Shown: one piece after another, positions 60,267 through 64,000 of the stretch
Layout of the letters: the number at the start of each line of letters is the position of its first letter
Numbering within the stretch: position 1 is the first letter of the stretch
DNA from: Larix kaempferi
Lineage: Eukaryota; Streptophyta; Pinopsida; Pinales; Pinaceae
Assembly (NCBI GenBank): GCA_027924585.1
Contig: BSBM01001665.1
Location: forward strand, 1-64,000
Length of the DNA stretch: 64,000 nt
Direction: 5' to 3'
The notes under the pieces: model-generated
Database searches by the model: none
Told to the model about the DNA's origin: nothing
Seen by the model: the letters and a program-made list of their open reading frames with translations, nothing else
Made by a program: the position numbers and the translations under genes

Positions 60267-60828
60267 CTTAAATATTACTTCAAATGGAAATAGAAAAGAT
60301 TTAGGTCTTACCACTTGAAATGCTGAAAACTGGATCTGGTCCTGGATTAGGGTTTGTCGAAAAAACCCTAAAAATTCAAAATGTGAATTTCAAATTTCTG
60401 AAAGGATAGAAAGATGCGCCTTGATGAGCTGATCAGCCTGGTGTATTCAGAATTTGAGATCAGCAAAGTTTTGCTCTTCAGAATTGTCTTTTTGTCCTCC
60501 CGGGTTCACTAAGGAGAGCCCTGAATTAGGGTTTGAGTTTCCCAGAGATCTACCCAGCCAAAAATCTCGATCCAAAGCTCTAAACTTCGATTTTTGCAAG
60601 GAGCTTCCAGCTGTTCCTTCAGATTCCATAAATTCCTATTTTTGTGGAAACCCTAATTTTTAGGGCCAAATCTGAAAATGCTCGGAATTGAATTCTGATT
60701 GGACAGATAGATGCGCCTTGATGACTAGAGTCAATCTACTATACTTAATTTCAAAAATCTGTGGAGAGAAACCCAATAAACAAGGAACTCAAGCTTCTGT
60801 CACTGCAAAATGTCTTCTTCTCAGGTTA
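60267..60828 (-). other. C2 5' untranslated leader
   Basis: No conserved frame. It is similar to the C1 leader (51146-51708). Short open frames on both strands (60447-60629 minus, 60454-60663 plus) recur in C1 on the plus strand and are repeats of one leader. Confidence 0.6.
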
Positions 60829-60840
60829 GCTCTGATACCA
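60829..60840 (-). other. C2 primer-binding site, Met tRNA type
   Basis: On the minus strand tggtatcagagc directly follows the 5' LTR, as in C1. Confidence 0.88.
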
Positions 60841-61437
60841 TGTTAAATTTTGAGCATTAATTCACAATACTCTAGGATCTTTGCTGAGAGAATAACATAT
60901 ACAGTATATCAATGCATGACAATCACAATATGACAAGCATCACAAGAATCAAAAGCATAAGAGACAAGAGACACAGAGTTTCCGTGGGGAAAACCCTAAG
61001 GTGAAAAACCCCACAACTTCCTCAGAGATAGAGAGAGCAATGGCTCAACCAAAGTACAACCAAATAACACTGAGATAGTCTCCTAGTAACAGATGATCCT
61101 CCTCCTCACTCGTGCACCACTTTCTGAGTGAGAGTGAGTTACTTTTTCGAGTGATCTAAATAGAGATCACCTGATCTCTATATATACTGATCTGTTTGCC
61201 CAGTGACCTTATGGGGCCGACTTGTCTAGCTAGGTACATCCACATTATAATATATATATTTCAGGGCCGACCCCACACATGGTGGTCTAATAACCCATCG
61301 ACAAGTACACACACTTGCGACACTTGTCAATCCACATGACGACACTTCTTTATAGAGGAATAACACATCTTTATTAAGGGTACAATAAATATATATAAAA
61401 TACACAGATGAAATACATTCCGACATATACATCAACA
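60841..61437 (-). repeat. C2 5' LTR
   Basis: 597 bp; compared with the 3' LTR it lacks about five bases near its right end and has a small number of substitutions. It is followed by the target duplication tttgc (61438-61442). Confidence 0.92.
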
Positions 61438-61442
61438 TTTGC

Positions 61443-61807
61443 ATCCACTTTCAATACAACAAAATAGAGCAACTTTAGGAAGGAGCAACCACTCTTTCTC
61501 TGAGAAAATTTACACTTGCCAGTTAACTGTTTGAATCAAGGTCCCTCTGAAATTTGTGGTGAAAGTGATGGTATGTACTTTCCTCAATCCTTAAAAAGAA
61601 CCCCTGAATGAAGGAGCTGACACTCCTTCTGCTCAGCATCTACTTCCAACACCCCAAAATATAACAACTTGAGGAAAAAGCGACCACTCTTTCTCTGGGA
61701 AAATTTCCACTTGTGAGCAAACTGTTTAAGGAAAAATCCCACGAAAATTGTGCTTAAGGTGCCGATATATGCTATCCCCACCCCTTAAAAAGAGTGCCTG
61801 GAGAATG
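61443..61807. repeat. 194-bp satellite array, right segment
   Basis: Nearly two monomers continue the array after C2. The sequence matches 52400-52765 (the second and third monomers after C1), which fixes the higher-order period. The array stops at 61807, where another LTR element is inserted; it is not seen again in the window. Confidence 0.75.
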
Positions 61808-62846
61808 TGATAATTTGCAAGAGATCTAGCAATTGTAGCTACTCACAGTCAAACTCTCAAGATTATTTGCAAAGAAGAAGAGGAGACACTCAATAATCAC
61901 TCATAAACACAGAATAATAGACAAGATATCAATATCACACAATGAATAAGAATGTAGTGAATGATTACAATGGGTTGCAAAGCAGCATGACATAGGATTC
62001 GAATTAGCCAAGTAGGGTATTCGAATCACTGATCTAAGACTATAGCATGAATAACTATGGAGACATCAACTAGTCAGCAGTACTAGTCATGAGTGGTAAG
62101 AGTCGGTCAAGTGTGTCTAACTGAGTCTAACAGAACTAACTACCCATAAATTAAGGAATGGAGGCTCTAAGTGGAGTGCATGAGGCTATCTAACTCAAAG
62201 TATAGCTTGGCTAACAATGAATACATCATCCAGTCAATAGAATCAATCATAAATGGTAATAGTCAGTCAAGTGTGTCTAACTGAGTCTAACAGAACCATC
62301 TAGGCATAAATCAAGGAATGGAGACTCCAAGGAGGGCACATGAGGCTATCAAATAGTCAAGTGGAAATCCAGAACTAGCTAACTAGAAGGTACAAGCAGT
62401 CAGCATGAGCAATCAATGGAATAACTACTCAATCAATGCACTAACTGAATGATAACTCCCGGTAGGTGAGATAAGGCGCCCCAACTGAGTGATAACTAGT
62501 GGTAGTTGAGTAAGTGCACTCTAACTGACAATGGTAGGTGAGAAAGGCGCACTATCTAAGCAAATAAGTCAAGGAGGGTGCATTAGTTAGGTAGGAGGCC
62601 AAATGAGGGCTAAAGACAGGCTCTGGAGAGCTAGAAGCAAGCTCTAGGTGCTGGGGAGGCAACCATGATGATGACTGGATGCATGCAGTGGCATGAAAAT
62701 GCATGCAGCATGAAGTTTTGCATGCAAGAAAAGAAGAGCTAGAATGAAGCTCTAGGTGTTGGGGAGACCACCATGATGATGACTGGATGCTTGCAGTTGC
62801 ATGCAGGCATGCAAAATACAAAAATGATGGTGTGAATATTCCAACA
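61808..62846 (-). repeat. 3' LTR of partial element
   Basis: It contains two internal duplications: a unit with gtcaagtgtgtctaactgag repeated at a 160-bp spacing (about 62105 and 62265), and a unit with gctctaggtg and catgatgatgactggatgc repeated at a 108-bp spacing (about 62641 and 62749). No coding frame stands out. The ends TG and CA and the adjoining purine tract support the call, but only one LTR is in view. Confidence 0.65.
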
Positions 62847-64000
62847 CCCCCTGCAAGCTATTATGTTGGAGAAAACTCACTATGGCTTGGGGTATACCAC
62901 AACAGACAGATGACTACCAAAAATCAACTCAATTCTCAGAACTATGATATATAAATGACAATGCTAAGATAATGAAGAAGATAACCAGCCTCGATCCAAA
63001 CGTTTGATGTAGATATAATATATAAACGTAAGTGAAAGGACACATCGAGACGTTACTTGGGCAGATGGAGAGCCAAAGGTCACCCGATGACCGCTTTTTG
63101 GGAGTAAAAAGTAATAAACTAGTGATTTTTACCATTTTACTTAATACCCGTAGGCTATAGTGATGCAACTCGTGGGTACACTTGCTATAATGATGCAACA
63201 AGCGAGTTAGAGGAAAAATGAGGAAAAATATGTCTGAAGGATATAAAGTGAATCTGAGTCAGTGAAATGGATCCTACAGGCCAAAGAATACTGATGCTCA
63301 CAAGGTGGAAGATTACATTGTAACAGATGCCCCCTAATGTGTGAGGTCAGAGACTGATGCTACGATGGCTGAAATACATTATAAAACTCAGAAGTGGAGT
63401 GATGGAGACACAAGTGGAAAGATCAGCTCACTCGTCATAATACAATAGTATCCCTGAATACATGTCGGTAGTACAACAATCTAATACAATGGCCATGAAT
63501 AGGCAGTACATAGTGAATACATGTCATACGTGATCATAGCCATGATCCCTCTACAGTAGGATATGGTCTCCTGCTAAAAAGGAAACAACTGGTGCGAACT
63601 GGAGGTACAAACTGCTGATATCTGAGAGGTGATATCTCAGATGTAAAGTCAAAGTCATAAGTAGCATACTGAATGCCACTATCGCCTAGGGTCTTCTACG
63701 CAAGTCTTTCAGGGTGCAAGTCCCATCAAGTGAATAAAGAAGTTGGGGTCGAACCTGATGTGACATCGTCTGATTACCGATCAATGATGTATACCGTTAA
63801 CAGACGCGAGATAACCCACCAATAATGAAAATGTGCATCAAGGCACAGAGCACGATCATCGGAGTGTGAATAAATGAGTTGAAGTCAAACACTAGGATGA
63901 ATCCATCGATCATGGGACATTGATGTATTCCCAAAAATGTCGATGGCGAGAGAACCTGCCACTAATGGTTGCAAGCCTCAAGGTACTCAACCGAACTCTA
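62847..64000 (-). other. Internal 3' region of partial element, no gene seen
   Basis: About 1.15 kb without a recognisable protein domain on either strand. The one longer minus-strand frame, 62929-63201 (90 codons), has no motif I know. It is likely the 3' untranslated region of the element. Confidence 0.45.

Larger units (their letters stand above)
54122..61437 (-). mobile_element. Ty1/copia retrotransposon C2, least damaged
   Basis: A complete minus-strand insertion: 3' LTR 54122-54723, 5' LTR 60841-61437, target duplication tttgc (54117-54121 and 61438-61442), Met-tRNA primer site at 60829-60840, purine-rich tract at 54724-54740 (minus). Gag-pol is a single frame of about 1,343 codons with few stops and no frameshift. 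LTR divergence is about 2-3 percent by eye, less than in C1, suggesting a younger insertion. It lies in the same satellite array as C1, in the same orientation, and about 70 bp away in array phase. Confidence 0.94.
61808..64000 (-). mobile_element. Partial LTR retrotransposon leaving the window
   Basis: A terminal structure tgataattt...attccaaca (61808-62846) fits a 1,039-bp LTR. On the minus strand it reads tgttggaa...attatca and is preceded by a purine-rich tract (gcaggggg, about 62847-62854), so it is the 3' LTR of a minus-strand element. The rest, 62847-64000, is its internal 3' region and contains no recognisable coding domain. Its other LTR would lie beyond 64000. The candidate target duplication is gaatg (61803-61807). 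Confidence 0.7.

Overview
The window looks like transposon-dense nuclear DNA of a large-genome seed plant. The plant assignment rests on LTR retrotransposons with plant-type primer sites (initiator-Met tRNA and Asp tRNA), a chromodomain-bearing Ty3 integrase, an Athila/Tat-like Ty3 element and Ty1/copia polyproteins. A conifer or other gymnosperm is my best guess, from the many old, nested, diverged copies and long non-coding LTRs, but this is inference. I see no complete host gene, rRNA, tRNA or CRISPR array. Nearly all recognisable coding sequence is decayed transposon sequence.

Layout. 1-5554: AT-rich unassigned DNA with small tandem repeats and a GC-richer patch at 2771-4020. 5555-16125: two head-to-tail copies of a decayed non-LTR (LINE-like) element on the minus strand; the larger copy is split by a Ty3 chromovirus at 6787-11768 (375-bp LTRs, 5-bp target duplication). 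17368-27622: a LARD-like element with about 2.1-kb LTRs and no recognisable pol; its first LTR carries a further 2.9-kb block. 28266-31765: a broken minus-strand gene resembling DUF7869-type, probably transposon-derived proteins. 32312-44407: a 12.1-kb Athila/Tat-like Ty3 element with gag, pol and an extra ORF after pol. 44560-61807: a 194-bp tandem satellite with a higher-order period near 1.74 kb, interrupted by two minus-strand Ty1/copia elements of one family (45080-52322 and 54122-61437). 61808-64000: the start of a further minus-strand LTR element that leaves the window.

Most boundaries are firm, because LTR pairs, 5-bp target duplications, primer sites and polypurine tracts agree. Four full LTR elements have readable target duplications: gttat, gaaag, gcatt/gtatt and gttgt for the first four, and tttgc for the second copia. 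Most in-frame stops are explained by C-to-T change on one strand (CAG, CAA and CGA to stop, or TGG to stop), as expected from deamination of methylated cytosine in silenced elements. The least damaged element is the second copia copy, whose roughly 1,343-codon polyprotein frame has a few stops and no visible frameshift.

The items most worth a second look are the satellite with two same-family copia insertions in nearly the same phase, the extra ORF after pol in the Athila/Tat-like element, the DUF7869-like gene, the chromovirus with a second internal LTR-plus-primer-site in place of gag and protease, and the LARD-like element with its own acidic and coiled-coil ORFs.
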